A stretch of 64,000 nt of DNA. It comes from Flectonema sp. DT1601. Its lineage: Eukaryota > Euglenozoa > Diplonemea > Diplonemida > Diplonemidae. The notes beneath the pieces were generated by a model. The model was not told where the DNA came from, made no database searches, and saw only the letters and a list, made by a program, of their open reading frames with translations. Where the stretch lies: contig OZ025801.1 of assembly GCA_964019425.1 (NCBI GenBank), positions 434,001 through 498,000 of the forward strand, given 5' to 3'. A program made the translations under genes and the position numbers. This document shows, one piece after another, positions 63,560-64,000 of this stretch (within the stretch, counting starts at the first letter, position 1; every line of letters starts with the position of its first letter).

Positions 63560-64000
63560 TTAAGAAACCAATCTACCTAGAAAAATAACAGAGCAGAATA
63601 AGCACATGAATGCTGTAATTAAGTAAAATGGTTCCCAAATAAGATCAAAAGTAGTGAACTTAAATATAACTTCAAGCTCTTCATTCCTTTCTGGGGAAGC
63701 AAGCATTTTATCGTTTAAGATGATGACGGTACGTCCAGTGTAATCAAGGTAGGTAGCTCTGATTTCAATGTCGTAGTCTTCAATTTGCTTTCCTCCAACC
63801 TTTACAATTGGAGCTGGTACACCTTCTGGAAGAACAATCTCAACCTTCATATCCTCAACAATCAAGTCTTTCATTGGAGATGCGTATGGTACTTTCAATC
63901 TGTTCATTCCATCAGCAGTCTTGTGTAAGACATTTTCTAAAGCAAGGTTGTAGCCGTAGTAGAATCTGGTTGTCCATCCTCCAAAGAGAGGAAATCTTTG
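63560..64000 (-). CDS. OST1: Ribophorin I (OST1), C-terminal part, 5' end outside the window
   Basis: Ribophorin I is the essential non-catalytic subunit of oligosaccharyltransferase in the ER membrane. The frame is open to the window edge and reads RFPLFGGWTTRFYYGYN, the hallmark motif of ribophorin I, then VEIVLPEG, EIRATYLDYTGRTVI and FEPFYLI-like WEPFYLITAFMCLFCSVIFL, which is the single transmembrane helix. The protein ends six residues after this helix, like yeast Ost1 and unlike animal ribophorin I, which has a long cytosolic tail. The ATG at 63907 is internal; the true start lies beyond base 64000. Confidence 0.95.
   Translation of the reverse strand, partial: QRFPLFGGWTTRFYYGYNLALENVLHKTADGMNRLKVPYASPMKDLIVEDMKVEIVLPEGVPAPIVKVGGKQIEDYDIEIRATYLDYTGRTVIILNDKMLASPERNEELEVIFKFTTFDLIWEPFYLITAFMCLFCSVIFLGRLVS

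Noticed and set aside
1-64000. CRISPR arrays, bacterial operons or plasmid origins
   Set aside because: Introns, eukaryotic proteins and the absence of regular spacer repeats exclude a prokaryotic reading.

Overview
This is nuclear DNA of an AT-rich, unicellular-type eukaryote (a protist; I cannot name the species or group). The evidence is spliceosomal introns with GTATGT-type donors, the standard genetic code (TAA, TAG and TGA all end genes), and eukaryotic proteins: BMS1, ribophorin I, METTL25, ABHD11, a CDKL kinase, an ionotropic glutamate receptor and a very large membrane nucleotide cyclase. Spacers are full of A or T homopolymers, up to about 38 bases.

Every gene I can support lies on the minus strand, so transcription runs from high to low coordinates across all 64 kb. 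From left to right: 5' end of a gene running off the window (1-161); METTL25-like (311-2308); a 1248-residue unknown (2555-6301); BMS1 (6997-10352); a coiled-coil protein (10571-11278); a four-exon membrane cyclase (11789-19091); a spacer with a GC-richer decayed island (20346-21060); a PAN-like receptor kinase (21079-22531); a glutamate receptor channel (23382-25790); a four-exon small gene with a possible mitochondrial presequence (26313-27706); two small uncertain ORFs near 28.5 kb; a gene-poor stretch with a tandem duplication (28.9-32.5 kb); an acylated MGCC protein (32527-32985); a 2352-residue kelch protein (33746-40955) followed by a stand-alone copy of its N-terminal domain (41200-41658); a thioredoxin-like gene with a decayed copy (42289-42838); three purple acid phosphatases (43401-46969); an unknown (47520-48251); a CDKL kinase with a retroelement-like scrap in its intron (48923-51268); a 49-residue membrane protein (51908-52057); ABHD11 (53134-54039); a homopolymer-rich stretch with tiny ORFs (54-57 kb); a polyQ/RGG gene broken by a 200-N gap (58211-59692); an IQ-motif-like unknown (59862-61004); a three-exon unknown (61407-62725); and the 3' end of ribophorin I (63560-64000).

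Two features of expression stand out. First, most genes carry a splice-acceptor-like site 12-60 nt upstream of the ATG, often with a strong pyrimidine tract. Together with one-strand gene order this suggests polycistronic transcription with trans-splicing, or else many 5'-UTR introns. Second, the 17 introns I could model end in A-rich or A/C-rich sequence before the AG, several with A runs of 17-25, instead of a polypyrimidine tract. Cis introns and gene leaders therefore look different at the acceptor.

Neighbouring genes show no shared pathway. The order looks like a one-strand array of unrelated housekeeping, signalling and membrane genes, with local tandem duplication and gene conversion at the phosphatase, thioredoxin and kelch loci. 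All exon joins were made by eye from reading-frame continuity and are not supported by transcripts.
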